From Ornithinimicrobium sp. F0845 (GTDB lineage Bacteria; Actinomycetota; Actinomycetes; Actinomycetales; Dermatophilaceae): a stretch of DNA of 64,000 nucleotides. Location: positions 62,001 to 126,000 of the forward strand of contig NZ_JALKAL010000007.1 of assembly GCF_023015765.1 (NCBI RefSeq), written 5' to 3'. The notes below the pieces were generated by a model, which was not told the origin of the DNA, searched no databases, and saw only the letters and a program-made list of their open reading frames with translations. Positions 25,297 to 33,896 of this stretch are shown here, piece by piece; position 1 is the first letter of the stretch, and every line of letters begins with the position of its first letter. The position numbers and the translations under genes are program-made.

Positions 25297-25755
25297 AACC
25301 CGTATCGGGCCACAGTCTCCCTTCATGCATGCAGATCACGCATGCGGTGGGTGCGCCGCGGGCCAGGTGCACGCCTTCTCCTTACCTGACCAGCACGTTC
25401 ACGTACCCGGCCAGATGTCCACGGCAGTGGTCAGCGGCCCCGTTAGTGCGGGCCCCTGGTCCCAGGCTTGCACCGGCAGGTGCGCTCTGGACTATGGGTC
25501 GTCATCACGGACCACGACCATCGGCTTGACGTCCGTCAGGTCCATTCTGGCGACCGCGTTCGTGGCCGATGCCGCGGTCCGCTGCCGGGCGGGGTGTGCG
25601 TGTCCTGTTCCGGTCACCACGCGAAGCATCAGTACCGTTGCTCGTGACGTCCTCCTGAAGGCGATGAGAAACCAACCCTGACGAGCGCGTCATGAGGAGT
25701 CACCGGGTCCAGACCGCAGCGCCACAACCTCCTTCCTGCCGCTGCCGCCAGTCGC
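25297..25755. other. 459-bp gap at the right edge of the low-GC cassette; no recognisable gene
   Basis: GC rises back to the genomic level here. Open frames exist on both strands (for example 25325-25681 +) but have poor codon pattern, odd Cys/His composition and no domain I recognise. No tRNA, integrase or clear direct repeat was seen that would define an insertion end. This may be a scar of the insertion of the 18.6-25.3 kb cassette. Confidence 0.5.
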
Positions 25756-26853
25756 CTACCCTGTCGCGTCATCGAGTCGTCGCACACGTCGCACGGTTCG
25801 TTCAGCCCACGCCATCCAGGGCTTCGCTGGTGCCTTGATCAGCAACCTATAGGTCGCGCGCAGCGATGACGTCCACTCGTACTTCCACGGGTACGTGCCC
25901 GCGCCGAAGTCGAACTCGCGCGCGAGCTCGCGCCCGGGGTCGTGCTCGTCCAGATACTCAAGGATCTCCAGCTGCAGCACCGTGCCGAGGCTGTAGGTCT
26001 CGTAGTCCGGGAGGTAGCCGGTGTTCCAGGACAGCAGGCGGCCCGCGTGCCGCAAGACCGTGAAGTATCCGACCAGGCGACCGGTGCTCGGATCACCACC
26101 CTCGACGAGCGCAAAGGTCAGGGCATCGTCGGTGTCGATGAAGATCGTCCGGATGTGCTCGAGGCGCTGCGGGTCCTCGAAGAGCGAGTGGCGCTCCTGA
26201 CGCCCCTGCTCGATCAGATGCTCCTTCTCCGCACGGTGCACCGCGGCAAGCCGTTCGAGGATGTCGTGCTCGTTGCCGTGGAAGACGGTGAATGACACGT
26301 CCCGCTCACGGTGCAGCTTGTTGCGGCGCTTCCGGGCGTGGGAAGGGACGGTGTAACCCTGTGACAGGTCGAGGTAGGGGTTTTCGATGTCGAAGGCCAG
26401 GTGCGGGTGGTGTTGCTGCGACTTGCGCAGGCACCAGGCGAAGGAGGACTCCGACGGGATCCCCCTGAGGTCGACGTAGGAGACCTCGCGCTCGTCGACC
26501 AGTCTGGTCACCTCGGTCATGACGAGACTCGTGATCGTCTTGGGCGTCGCGCCGTCCTCGCCGTAGAGCAATGACAGGTAGTCGCCGTGACTCGCCCACC
26601 CCAGGACCGGGACCGTTCTTCTGTGGCGCCGCCCGGGCCGCACCGCGAACGGGGCGATCCCGACGAGCCGACCGTCCTGCCGGACGGTGACGATGTGCAA
26701 CCGGTGGTCGGGAAGCTGACCGAAACTCTCCCACCAGGCGGTGACGAAGCGGTGGGTCACGTAGTAGGGGGTCGACGGGTGCGACTCCAGCTGCTCCCAC
26801 TCGGTCCTCAGGTCTGCCAGCCCCTCGGAGGTGGTGACGACGGCAACCTCCAT
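25756..26853 (-). CDS. CelD/BcsL-type GNAT acyltransferase (Acetyltransf_6)
   Basis: 365 aa. Two GNAT-like halves: the first contains PYYVTHRFVTAWWESFG, the common opening of this family, and the second the acyl-CoA region GRLVGYFTVLRHAGRLLSWN followed by EFDFGAGTYPWKYEW. Members acylate sugars or lipid-linked glycans in exopolysaccharide loci. ATG 26853 overlaps the stop of the upstream gene (TGATG), so it is the terminal gene of the minus operon 31702-25756. Confidence 0.82.
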   Translation of the reverse strand: MEVAVVTTSEGLADLRTEWEQLESHPSTPYYVTHRFVTAWWESFGQLPDHRLHIVTVRQDGRLVGIAPFAVRPGRRHRRTVPVLGWASHGDYLSLLYGEDGATPKTITSLVMTEVTRLVDEREVSYVDLRGIPSESSFAWCLRKSQQHHPHLAFDIENPYLDLSQGYTVPSHARKRRNKLHRERDVSFTVFHGNEHDILERLAAVHRAEKEHLIEQGRQERHSLFEDPQRLEHIRTIFIDTDDALTFALVEGGDPSTGRLVGYFTVLRHAGRLLSWNTGYLPDYETYSLGTVLQLEILEYLDEHDPGRELAREFDFGAGTYPWKYEWTSSLRATYRLLIKAPAKPWMAWAERTVRRVRRLDDATG

Positions 26854-27470
26854 CAGCCGTGGTCCCTCAGCCTGGCACGCCGTATCGCTGGCCTCGAGAT
26901 GGTCCGGTGCCCCTGGGGCAGGTAGTACAGGACACGCCTGCGCGCCGTGCCGAACGGGGCATAGGACCTCCGGGACGCCCGGTTGTGTCTCGCGATGATC
27001 GTCAGCGCCTCCGTCCGCCCCTCCTCGGCGATCAGTTCCAGCCGCCGGGCGATCGAGAAGGTGTGCAGCCCCCGGCGGCGGTGGCCCGGGAAGATGCGGT
27101 CGTCCCACAGGTAGCCCTGGTGCGGGAGGACCTGGATCGCAAAGTTGGTTCGTTCGTCCGTGGTGTCTCCAAGGGTGATGTGGCAGTAGCCGCAGGCTTC
27201 ACCATGCTCGTCCCGGATGATGAGGGTTCTGTCAGCAGAGTTGGCCAGTCGTTCGACGAGGATGCCGAACCTCCGTTCATCAAGGTCGCCGCTCTCCCGC
27301 AACTGGCGGAGCACGGGCTCCGTCGCGTCCTCGAGTAACCGACTGGGATCGGCAGGTGGCTGTGGCCCTTTTACGGGGAAGGCATAGAGGTCGAGCACCT
27401 CGCACACCTGTCGAGCGGACCTCCGCAGCGACCCCAGGGCACGAACGGCTCCTGCTCGGATCTCAGTCAT
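26853..27470 (-). CDS. GNAT-family N-acetyltransferase
   Basis: 205 aa. The acetyl-CoA pyrophosphate loop appears as GHRRRGLHTFSI near 127-138 and the C-terminal beta-bulge region as HNRASRRSYAPFG. The N-terminal ~60 residues are helical and variable. The start overlaps the deacetylase gene by 8 nt. Neighbouring a PIG-L deacetylase, it could re-acylate a sugar amine exposed by that enzyme (inference). Confidence 0.78.
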   Translation of the reverse strand: MTEIRAGAVRALGSLRRSARQVCEVLDLYAFPVKGPQPPADPSRLLEDATEPVLRQLRESGDLDERRFGILVERLANSADRTLIIRDEHGEACGYCHITLGDTTDERTNFAIQVLPHQGYLWDDRIFPGHRRRGLHTFSIARRLELIAEEGRTEALTIIARHNRASRRSYAPFGTARRRVLYYLPQGHRTISRPAIRRARLRDHG

Positions 27471-28191
27471 GGCGATAGGCGAACGGGTCGCGGCGCAGCT
27501 GGTAGTCGAGGGAGCTCTTGACGCTGAACCGGCCGATCCCCCACTGGTTGCGTCGCAGGTCCCGGGCGCGGTAGGGGCGTTGGTGCTTGCGCGTGATGGG
27601 CGTGCCGGTGCCGACCCGGCTCAGCTCGATGCCCTCCGGGATGAGGTCGAGGCGTTCGGGTGAGATGAAGTAGCCAGCCTCCGGCACATACCCGTCGGCG
27701 ACGAGGCGCTGCACGGCGACTCCGCAGGCTCGGTGGTCGGGGTGGCTGTCGTGGGCGCTGATCGTGAGGGCCGGTGTGCCGGGTGCCACGTGCGCACGGA
27801 ACAAGGCCGTCACCGCGTCCGGCGTGGCCAGCCCGTCCGGGAGGCGGTCCTCGTAGGGCGGGATGATGGGTGTCGCGCCCATGGCCCGCACGGCACCGTC
27901 AAACTCCCGGTCGCGCAGCGCCGAGAAGTGGTGCGGTGAGGGCACGAAGCCCAGGTGCGCCGGGAGCTGCCGCCTCCGGAGCCGGCCCAGCGACCCTCTG
28001 GTGCGCACGATCGACGCCTCCCCTCGGCTCACGAGCAGCACCGCCACGACCTGCCCGGCAGCGACGGCCTCGAGGATCGCGGCGCCCATCGACAGCACCT
28101 CGTCATCCTGGTGCGGCGAGACCGCGACGAGGTCGGGGACGAGCCGTGGGTCGTCTGGCAGCGCCCCTCGGGAGGGAGCGGGATCAGTCAC
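27463..28191 (-). CDS. PIG-L family N-acetylsugar deacetylase
   Basis: 242 aa. The zinc-binding motif is SPHQDDEVLSMG (~residues 21-32) and the third ligand/His region is ISAHDSHPDHRACG near 138. Family members remove acetyl groups from GlcNAc-containing substrates (as in mycothiol and glycolipid pathways). Here it lies in a polysaccharide operon, so a lipid-linked or nucleotide sugar is likely. GTG 28191 has AGGAAA about 6 nt upstream; a start at 28305 would add an atypical Arg/Pro stretch overlapping the kinase gene. Confidence 0.88.
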   Translation of the reverse strand: MTDPAPSRGALPDDPRLVPDLVAVSPHQDDEVLSMGAAILEAVAAGQVVAVLLVSRGEASIVRTRGSLGRLRRRQLPAHLGFVPSPHHFSALRDREFDGAVRAMGATPIIPPYEDRLPDGLATPDAVTALFRAHVAPGTPALTISAHDSHPDHRACGVAVQRLVADGYVPEAGYFISPERLDLIPEGIELSRVGTGTPITRKHQRPYRARDLRRNQWGIGRFSVKSSLDYQLRRDPFAYRHD

Positions 28192-28219
28192 CAGGGTTTC
28201 CTGCCACGGCAAGACGCCG

Positions 28220-29635
28220 TCACCGCTTCGCGGGAACGGGGCGTCGTGCTCGCCGGTTGCTGAACGGACCCCGCCGGGACGCTGAGGGCGCGGTGTCCGG
28301 CGCATAGCCGTAGCCGTAGCCGTAGGGCGCGGAGCCGCTCGATGGCACCCGGTTGAGGACCAGCCCGAGGACCGGCGCCTCGACCTTGTCGAGGATCTCC
28401 AGCGATCCGCGCAGGTGGTCGCGCGAGATGATCGAGCACCCGACCACGAGGATCGTGCCGCCGACGACTCCGGTCAGGACGGCCGCATCGGTGACCGGCA
28501 GCAGCGGTGGGGCGTCGATCAGGACGTAGTCGTGGCGCTGCTCCAGCGTCGCCAGCAGCTCGCGCAGCGGAGGTGAGCCGAGCAGCTCGCTGGGGTTCGG
28601 AGGGATCGGGCCGGCGCCGATCATCGAGATCGTGCCCCACCGCTGCGTCACGTCGGGCAGCGTCAGCTCCCCGATGAGCAGGTTGGTCAGGCCCACCGCA
28701 CCCTCGTGCCCGACGGCCGACAGCAGCCGCGGGCGGCGCAGGTCGGCGTCGACGACACAGACGCTGGAGCCACCCTCGGCCAGGGCGCGGGCCAGGCTCA
28801 GCACCGTCGTCGTCTTGCCCTCACCCGGCAGCGAGGAGGTGATGAGGAACGACCGGTGCTGACGGGCCGCCTCGATGAACTGCAGGTTGGTGCGCAGCTT
28901 GCGGAAGGCCTCGGCCCGCGGGCTGTGCGGGTCGGTGGACTGGAGCTGGACCTCGGGGCTGACCTGCCGGTCCACCCCGATCCGACCGAGGATGGAGGCG
29001 CCGGTCAGTGCCGTGACGTCGTCCTCGTCGCGCACCCGGGTGTCCAGCACCTCCCGCAGCACGGCCAGCACCGGCCCCAGCACCAAACCGAGCAGCAGGG
29101 CGATGAGCAGGTTGCGGGTGATGTCCGGGGAGGCCGGGGTCTCGCTCTCCCGGGCCGGTCGCACGACATTGGCCTGGACCGGGCTGACACCGGTGTCGTC
29201 CCGGACCTCGAGCGCCTCGACCATCAGGCTGAACTCCTCGGCGACGGCGTTGGCCTTGTCCGCAGCCAGGGTCGGGTCGGGATCGGAGGCGGTGATGTCG
29301 ATCAGGACGGTGTTGGGGACCTCACGGGCGTGCAACGAGCGCTCCAGCGACTGGGTGCTGGGGATCCCCAGCGTCGCGGCGGCCGGCTCGAGCACCTCCG
29401 GGATGGTCACCAGGTCGGCGTAGGTCGTGACCTGCCGCTGGGTGAAGCTGCTCCCCTGGACCAGGTCGGCCACGCCCTGCGACCCGGAGGTGGAGATGTA
29501 GACCTGCGCCGTGGACTCATAGCTGGGCTCGGTGAGCCAGGTCAGCGTCCCCGCCAGGAGCAGCAGCCCCACGATCGCACCAACGACATAACCCCAGCGC
29601 TGACGCAGGATCTGCAGGAAGGCTCCGAGCGTCAC
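28220..29635 (-). CDS. Polysaccharide co-polymerase with Wzz domain and BY-kinase domain (Wzc-like)
   Basis: 471 aa membrane protein that controls chain length and export. The N-terminal Wzz domain has a first helix at about 15-37 and a second near 172-195. The cytoplasmic kinase follows: Walker A (SSLPGEGKTTT) near 266, Walker A' (VVDADLRRP), IPPNPSELLGSPP, and Walker B (YVLIDAPP). The tail contains the autophosphorylation cluster PYGYGYGYAP. This is the intact counterpart of the fragment at 2097-2741. GTG 29635 is 9 nt after the ATP-grasp gene. Confidence 0.92.
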   Translation of the reverse strand: MTLGAFLQILRQRWGYVVGAIVGLLLLAGTLTWLTEPSYESTAQVYISTSGSQGVADLVQGSSFTQRQVTTYADLVTIPEVLEPAAATLGIPSTQSLERSLHAREVPNTVLIDITASDPDPTLAADKANAVAEEFSLMVEALEVRDDTGVSPVQANVVRPARESETPASPDITRNLLIALLLGLVLGPVLAVLREVLDTRVRDEDDVTALTGASILGRIGVDRQVSPEVQLQSTDPHSPRAEAFRKLRTNLQFIEAARQHRSFLITSSLPGEGKTTTVLSLARALAEGGSSVCVVDADLRRPRLLSAVGHEGAVGLTNLLIGELTLPDVTQRWGTISMIGAGPIPPNPSELLGSPPLRELLATLEQRHDYVLIDAPPLLPVTDAAVLTGVVGGTILVVGCSIISRDHLRGSLEILDKVEAPVLGLVLNRVPSSGSAPYGYGYGYAPDTAPSASRRGPFSNRRARRPVPAKR

Positions 29636-29644
29636 GATCAGCCC

Positions 29645-30937
29645 CTACGAGGACGCCTCGGATGCGGCCTCGCGCACCGGGGTGTCGGACGGGCCACCGG
29701 TGAGGCTCTTCTGGTCCTTGACCCACAGACCGACCAGACCGCGGAAGTGCGCGAGGAACTTCTCGTGCTCGTGCGCCGGATAGGTCGAGCGGACCGTGTC
29801 GAGCAGGATCTTGTCGAACCTGTCGGAGTCGACCCACTCGAGCACCGCCTCGGGCAGGTGCGCGAGGTGGTCGTGGCAGAACTCCCAGTAGCGCTCGGTG
29901 TCGAAGTGGTCGTCGGCCAGCTTGCGGTAGGCCTGCATCTTGGCCTGGTAGTCAAGCGACTCGTCGTCGGCGATCTCGTAGTACTTGCGCGTCTCCAGGT
30001 CGACCGTCGCCGGCCGGTTGGTGGCCAGCGCGAACACCGACCAGCGGACCAGCGCGGTGATCGCCCACGGGAAGTAGTAGTGCAGCGAGGTGACCGCCAC
30101 GTCCGGGCACGCGTTGGCGTAGTCGATCGGGTGCACCTCGTCCCCGGCGATGAGCATCTCCGCGGAGTTGAACTCCCAGGCGAAGAAGGCGTTGACCACC
30201 TTGCTCACCGTCTCAGCCTCCCACCCAGCCTGCGGGGACAGGAAGTCATAACTGACGGCATACCGATTGTGCATGGGTTGTTCGGGGCGGAAGTCCATGA
30301 CGATCGTCTCCGGACCGATCGACAGTGCCCGGGCGAACTTGTCGTAGTCCACAGTCGCCTGCAGGTGCATCAGCATCTCGCCGGACTCGTCGTAGGACCG
30401 GTGCAGCCCGGCCTGGTCCTCCACGCGCGACACCCCGCGCCAGCCGCCGCCGTCGAAGGGCTTCATGTACATCGGGTAGCCGACCTCCTCGGCGATCGCG
30501 TCGAGGTCGAACCGGTCGTTGTACTTGGCGGAGGTGTAGGCCCAGCGCACGTTGTCGACCGGGTTCTTGTAGGGCACGAGGACCGTCTTGGGGATCTTCA
30601 TGCCCAGCCGCAGCATCGCGCAGTAGGCCGAGTGCTTCTCCATCGACTGGAAGGTGAACGGGCTGTTGAGCAGGTAGGTGTCGTTCATCAGCGCGGCCTT
30701 CTTGAGCCACTCGCGGGGGTGGTAGTACCAGTACGCGAGCCGGTCGATCACCAGGCCGGGTTTGACCGGGTCGGTCAGGTCGAAGGGGGAGATCCGGAGC
30801 CGCTCGGAGGTGATGTCGACGCTCTCACCGCCCACCTTGAGCGGCCCGACGAGGCCGAGGATCTGCTCGAAGGCACGGGGCCAGTCCTCCTCAGCGCCGA
30901 GGAGGAGACCGATCAGCGGATTGCGCGTGGCAGCCAT
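29645..30937 (-). CDS. ATP-grasp-superfamily protein of unknown substrate
   Basis: 430 aa. Residues ~85-115 (NDTYLLNSPFTFQSMEKHS) form a pre-ATP-grasp region, followed by YPMYMKPFDGGGWRGVSRV with the ATP-binding Lys and glycine-rich loop. A late acidic/Asn metal site is suggested by EVHPIDYANACPD near 285. There is no similarity to a specific ligase I can name. It lies 18 nt downstream of an esterase and 9 nt upstream of the BY-kinase, so it is part of the polysaccharide operon and may ligate a carboxylate to an amine or hydroxyl of the glycan or a precursor. That role is inference. Confidence 0.7.
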   Translation of the reverse strand: MAATRNPLIGLLLGAEEDWPRAFEQILGLVGPLKVGGESVDITSERLRISPFDLTDPVKPGLVIDRLAYWYYHPREWLKKAALMNDTYLLNSPFTFQSMEKHSAYCAMLRLGMKIPKTVLVPYKNPVDNVRWAYTSAKYNDRFDLDAIAEEVGYPMYMKPFDGGGWRGVSRVEDQAGLHRSYDESGEMLMHLQATVDYDKFARALSIGPETIVMDFRPEQPMHNRYAVSYDFLSPQAGWEAETVSKVVNAFFAWEFNSAEMLIAGDEVHPIDYANACPDVAVTSLHYYFPWAITALVRWSVFALATNRPATVDLETRKYYEIADDESLDYQAKMQAYRKLADDHFDTERYWEFCHDHLAHLPEAVLEWVDSDRFDKILLDTVRSTYPAHEHEKFLAHFRGLVGLWVKDQKSLTGGPSDTPVREAASEASS

Positions 30938-30955
30938 GACCCGAACCTACCCTGA

Positions 30956-31702
30956 TCAGCAGAAGCGCGGCAGGTGGTAGGCGATCTGTTTGCGCCACCA
31001 CGGCCAGTCGTGCGCCGAGTCGTGGCCCCAGATGTCGAGCTGGTGGGGGATCTGCTTGTCGGCCAGGACCGCGGCGAGCTGCCGGGCGCCGGGCAGCGAC
31101 TTGGTCGGGTGCACCTCGAACGGGCCTTCTCCGACCACGAGCAGGATCTGCACCGCAGAGCGCAGCCACTGCAGGTGGGCGCCGTCGGCGCCGGCCACAT
31201 AGGCCACCGGATTGTTCAAGTATGTCGACTCGCCGGGTTCTCCCCAGCCGCGCCAGTCCGTGGGGTCATAGTTGCCGGAGAGGCCGACGGCCACGGGGAA
31301 CAGGTCGGCGCGCTTGAGCGTGAAGTTGACGGCGTGGAAGGCGCCCATGCTGCAGCCGGTCGTGACGATCCCGCTGTGCCCCGGGGAGTCGGTGTTGATG
31401 GTCGGCACCACGTGGTTGAGGATCCAGTTCTCGTAGAGCGCGTGCCGCTGCGCCCGCTCCTCGGTCGGCAGGGAGTAGTTGGCCCAGGAGAGGTGGTCGA
31501 AGGAGTCGACGGCGTAGAGCTTGATCCGGCCCTCGTCGATGAGCGGGCGGACCGCGTCGACCATCCCGTTGTTCTCGTAGTCCCAGGCCCGGCCCGCCTC
31601 GGAGGGGAAGGCGATCACGGGGCGCCCGAAGTGGCCGTAGCGGATCACCGTGCCCGGGTGGTCCAGGCCCTGCGCGCCGATCTCGACCTGTTCCCGCTCC
31701 AT
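30956..31702 (-). CDS. Alpha/beta-hydrolase, putative esterase family
   Basis: 248 aa. The nucleophile elbow is GCSMGAF (G-x-S-x-G) near residue 118, the oxyanion region RPVIAFPSEAG lies near 30, and the C-terminal His is in WGHDSAHDWPWW near 232. The family (PF00756-like) includes acyl- and carbohydrate esterases; no signal peptide is visible, so it is cytoplasmic. ATG 31702 has AGAGGAA 6-7 nt upstream. First gene of the six-gene minus operon, coupled to the ATP-grasp protein; such a ligase/esterase pair could add and remove or transfer an acyl group. Confidence 0.82.
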   Translation of the reverse strand: MEREQVEIGAQGLDHPGTVIRYGHFGRPVIAFPSEAGRAWDYENNGMVDAVRPLIDEGRIKLYAVDSFDHLSWANYSLPTEERAQRHALYENWILNHVVPTINTDSPGHSGIVTTGCSMGAFHAVNFTLKRADLFPVAVGLSGNYDPTDWRGWGEPGESTYLNNPVAYVAGADGAHLQWLRSAVQILLVVGEGPFEVHPTKSLPGARQLAAVLADKQIPHQLDIWGHDSAHDWPWWRKQIAYHLPRFC

Positions 31703-31848
31703 GGCGTTCCTCTCGACGGTAATGTGCAACTGCGGTCAGCCAACCACACCGCCATGTCGACCGAAAGGTCGTCGTCCCAAGTCGCGGCCTCCGAAAGATA
31801 CATCTGCAGGATGACGCGCCCACCACTGCAAAGAAGGAGAGTAGTCAC

Positions 31849-32283
31849 GTGCATCACAACAACGAGGTCAGCATCCATTTCCCAGGTTCTTCCCGGGACG
31901 AGTCACCAGCGGGGGTTGGCTGGCTCGTGGAGCCCAGCGTTGTCGTGATGAGGTCGCCCGGGCGTGGGGCCACGCCCGGGCGACCGTCGCACGTGACTGT
32001 CCCTGCCTCTTCGGGGGGAGGCAGGGGCGAAGAGATCTCGGTGCTGGACACCGATGACTCGGACATCCTGGAGGGGTGGACCGCGCTCCGGCTGGACCGC
32101 GAGAGCTCCCTGTCCCTGACGGGCGAGCTGCCCGAGGGCATCGACCTGTCCGCCATCTCCGCCGCTGACGTGTCACTGCAGACGGCGTCCTTCGACGGAT
32201 CGAGGGAGACAGCCGCAGACGGCGGCGCGGTGCTGGACGGCTGGGTGTGCCGATGCTTCCCGAGACTTCCCGGTTGTCGCTGA
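31849..32283 (+). CDS. Hypothetical protein, 144 aa, with strong ribosome site
   Basis: GTG 31849 follows AAGAAGGAGAG (31830-31840) at ~8 nt, one of the clearest ribosome sites in the window. The N-terminus (PAGVGWLVEPSVVV) faintly recalls the opening strands of trypsin-like serine proteases (GxGxLVxPxxVVT), but no catalytic His, Asp or Ser motif follows. The middle part has good codon bias (ILEGWTALRLDRES). The last ~25 residues end in a cysteine-containing tail (WVCRCFPRLPGCR). Two strong hairpins lie within the 5' half of the gene. I do not recognise a family; a degenerate protease-like domain or a small regulatory protein are possibilities. Confidence 0.5.
   Translation: MHHNNEVSIHFPGSSRDESPAGVGWLVEPSVVVMRSPGRGATPGRPSHVTVPASSGGGRGEEISVLDTDDSDILEGWTALRLDRESSLSLTGELPEGIDLSAISAADVSLQTASFDGSRETAADGGAVLDGWVCRCFPRLPGCR
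31952..31985. repeat. Perfect 16-bp inverted repeat (hairpin, 2-nt loop)
   Basis: GGTCGCCCGGGCGTGG at 31952-31967 is followed after GG by its exact complement, ending at 31985. An RNA of either strand would fold into a very stable stem. It lies about 100 nt into the gene that starts at 31849, where it could slow or stop transcription; there is no U-tract, so a classic terminator is not indicated. Confidence 0.85.
32001..32026. repeat. Second hairpin, 9-bp perfect stem
   Basis: CCCTGCCTC (32001-32009) and GAGGCAGGG pair perfectly across an 8-nt loop, only 15 nt after the larger hairpin. Two consecutive stable stems upstream of a two-component operon suggest a structured leader. Confidence 0.75.
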
Positions 32284-32348
32284 GACGTTCGCTCCCGACC
32301 GTCCCCCCGGGCGGCATCGAGGCACTGGCACTCAACTCCGTAAACCGT

Positions 32349-32472
32349 GACAATGTCCCCCATGGTGGACCCCGTGACGTCACGCAAGCCTCCCCCGCGC
32401 GTTCCCTGGCGCACCGCTCCGTGGTGGGCGCTCCCAGGCGGTTCCCGGCTGGTCCTGGGCTCTCGCCGGTGA
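32349..32472 (+). promoter_or_regulatory. Possible -10 and leaderless 36-codon leader ORF coupled to the histidine kinase
   Basis: GACAAT (32349-32354) lies 7-8 nt before ATG 32362, with TGGCAC 17 bp further upstream, so a transcript could begin at the ATG. The ATG opens a 36-codon frame, Trp/Pro/Arg-rich (VPWRTAPWWALPGG), whose TGA at 32470-32472 overlaps the GTG start of the kinase at 32469 in GTGA form. The kinase GTG has no Shine-Dalgarno, so coupling to this frame would explain its translation. The assignment is speculative. Confidence 0.35.
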
Positions 32473-33896
32473 GCGGCGTCGAGCTGGAGGAGCGGGGGTC
32501 GGGCCCCAAGGCGCTCGACATTCCCATCGTCCTGATCTGTGCCGCGGTCGATCTGTTTGTCAGCGGCTACTTCAGTGGCGACCGGTTCGAGACGATCTTC
32601 GACACCGTTCTGCCGCACTGGCCGACCGTTGCCCTGATCACCCTCGGCTATGGCGTCCTCGCCTGGCGCCGCGCCGCACCCTGGCTCACCTTCCTGGTCA
32701 TCCTGGGGATCGGACTGGTCGGCGGTGTGCTCCTGACGCTGTTCCAGCCGATCGTGGGCGTCGCGCTGGCCCTCTATGCCGTGGCCCGCCGCTCGCCGGC
32801 GCGCCGCGCCAACCCCGCGCTGGTGCTGGCAGCCTTTCTCAGCCTCAACAACGCCCGCACGGCCACCGGCGTCACCGACGAGAGCGGGCTCTTCGGCCTG
32901 GTCGTCATCGCCTGCATTTTCATGGCCGTGCTGACCGTGGTGTGGGCCCTGGGCCGCCGTGAGCGCCGGACCCGCTTCCGGGCCGCGGAGGAGCAGCAGC
33001 GCCTGAAGACCAGCGCCGAGGAGAGCCTCGGCCTGCAGCGGCAGCAGATCGCGCGCGACCTGCACGACATACTCAGCCACTCGATGAGCGCGATGATCCT
33101 GCAGTCCGCCGGCGCCAAGGCCGTCTCCAGCAAACTCGACTCCACCTCGGAGGCCAAGCAGGTCACCGAGGCCCTCGCGGCCATCGAGTCCACGGGTGCC
33201 GAGTCGATGCGCGAGCTGCACCGGCTGCTCGGGCTGCTGCGCACGCAGGACGGCGACGACGCCTCCGTGGCCCGCCTCTCGCTCGCCGATGTCGGCCCAC
33301 TCATCACCGCGACGCGGCACGGCGGCCTCATGGTCGAGGTCCACCGCGAGGGCACCCCCCAACCGCTCGACCCCAGCGTCGACCTCGCGGCCTATCACAT
33401 GGTCCAGGAGTCGCTCACCAACGCGATGAAGCACGCCGGCCGCGGAGCCGTCGTCGACGTCTACGAGACGTGGGAGCCCGGCGAGCTCAGCCTGCAGGTC
33501 CGCAGTGCCCGCGGCCTGGCCGAGGGCGCCACCCCGACCGTCACTACCCCCGGCTCCGGCACCGGCCTCTGGGGCCTGCGCGAGCGCGTCGAGCTGGCCG
33601 GAGGGTCCTTCGAGAGCGGCCGCGTCGAGGGCGGCTTCGTCACCTCCGCCGTGCTCCCCGTGCGCGCCAGCAGCAGCGGCAGCGGCACCACCACCCCAGC
33701 CTCCACGGACGAGCCGGCCAGTGCCGCTCCCGCCTCTAGCACCACCGCACCCGCCACCACGGCCCCACCCGCCACCGGCACTCCCGAGGCCCCCGGCCCC
33801 GCGCCCACGGCTCACCCTGACTCCGGCGCCGCCTCCACCGGCCCGTCACCACACCGCACGAACGGCGCAGCGACCGCGCCGGAGGAGGGTTCATGA
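32469..33896 (+). CDS. NarL-family sensor histidine kinase (HisKA_3/HATPase_c)
   Basis: 475 aa. Four to five membrane helices (about residues 12-165) form the sensor, with short loops that suggest intramembrane sensing. The phospho-acceptor His is in ARDLHDILSHSMSAM near 200. The ATPase domain has the N-box in QESLTNAMKHAG near 320 and a G-box in GTGLWGLRERV. The C-terminal ~75 residues are Ser/Thr/Pro/Ala low complexity and not part of the catalytic fold. The response-regulator gene overlaps its stop (ATGA). This architecture resembles DesK/LiaS-type stress sensors, but the signal is unknown. Confidence 0.9.
   Translation: MSGVELEERGSGPKALDIPIVLICAAVDLFVSGYFSGDRFETIFDTVLPHWPTVALITLGYGVLAWRRAAPWLTFLVILGIGLVGGVLLTLFQPIVGVALALYAVARRSPARRANPALVLAAFLSLNNARTATGVTDESGLFGLVVIACIFMAVLTVVWALGRRERRTRFRAAEEQQRLKTSAEESLGLQRQQIARDLHDILSHSMSAMILQSAGAKAVSSKLDSTSEAKQVTEALAAIESTGAESMRELHRLLGLLRTQDGDDASVARLSLADVGPLITATRHGGLMVEVHREGTPQPLDPSVDLAAYHMVQESLTNAMKHAGRGAVVDVYETWEPGELSLQVRSARGLAEGATPTVTTPGSGTGLWGLRERVELAGGSFESGRVEGGFVTSAVLPVRASSSGSGTTTPASTDEPASAAPASSTTAPATTAPPATGTPEAPGPAPTAHPDSGAASTGPSPHRTNGAATAPEEGS

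Noticed and set aside
25325-25681. A 118-codon + frame after the IclR gene
   Set aside because: Irregular codon usage, many Cys/His, no ribosome site and no family; treated as non-coding scar.
28706-30955. A 749-codon open frame on the + strand
   Set aside because: It is the antisense shadow of the Wzc, ATP-grasp and esterase genes; composition is typical of a high-GC mirror frame (rich in Gly, Arg, Val, His, Gln) and no domain is recognisable.
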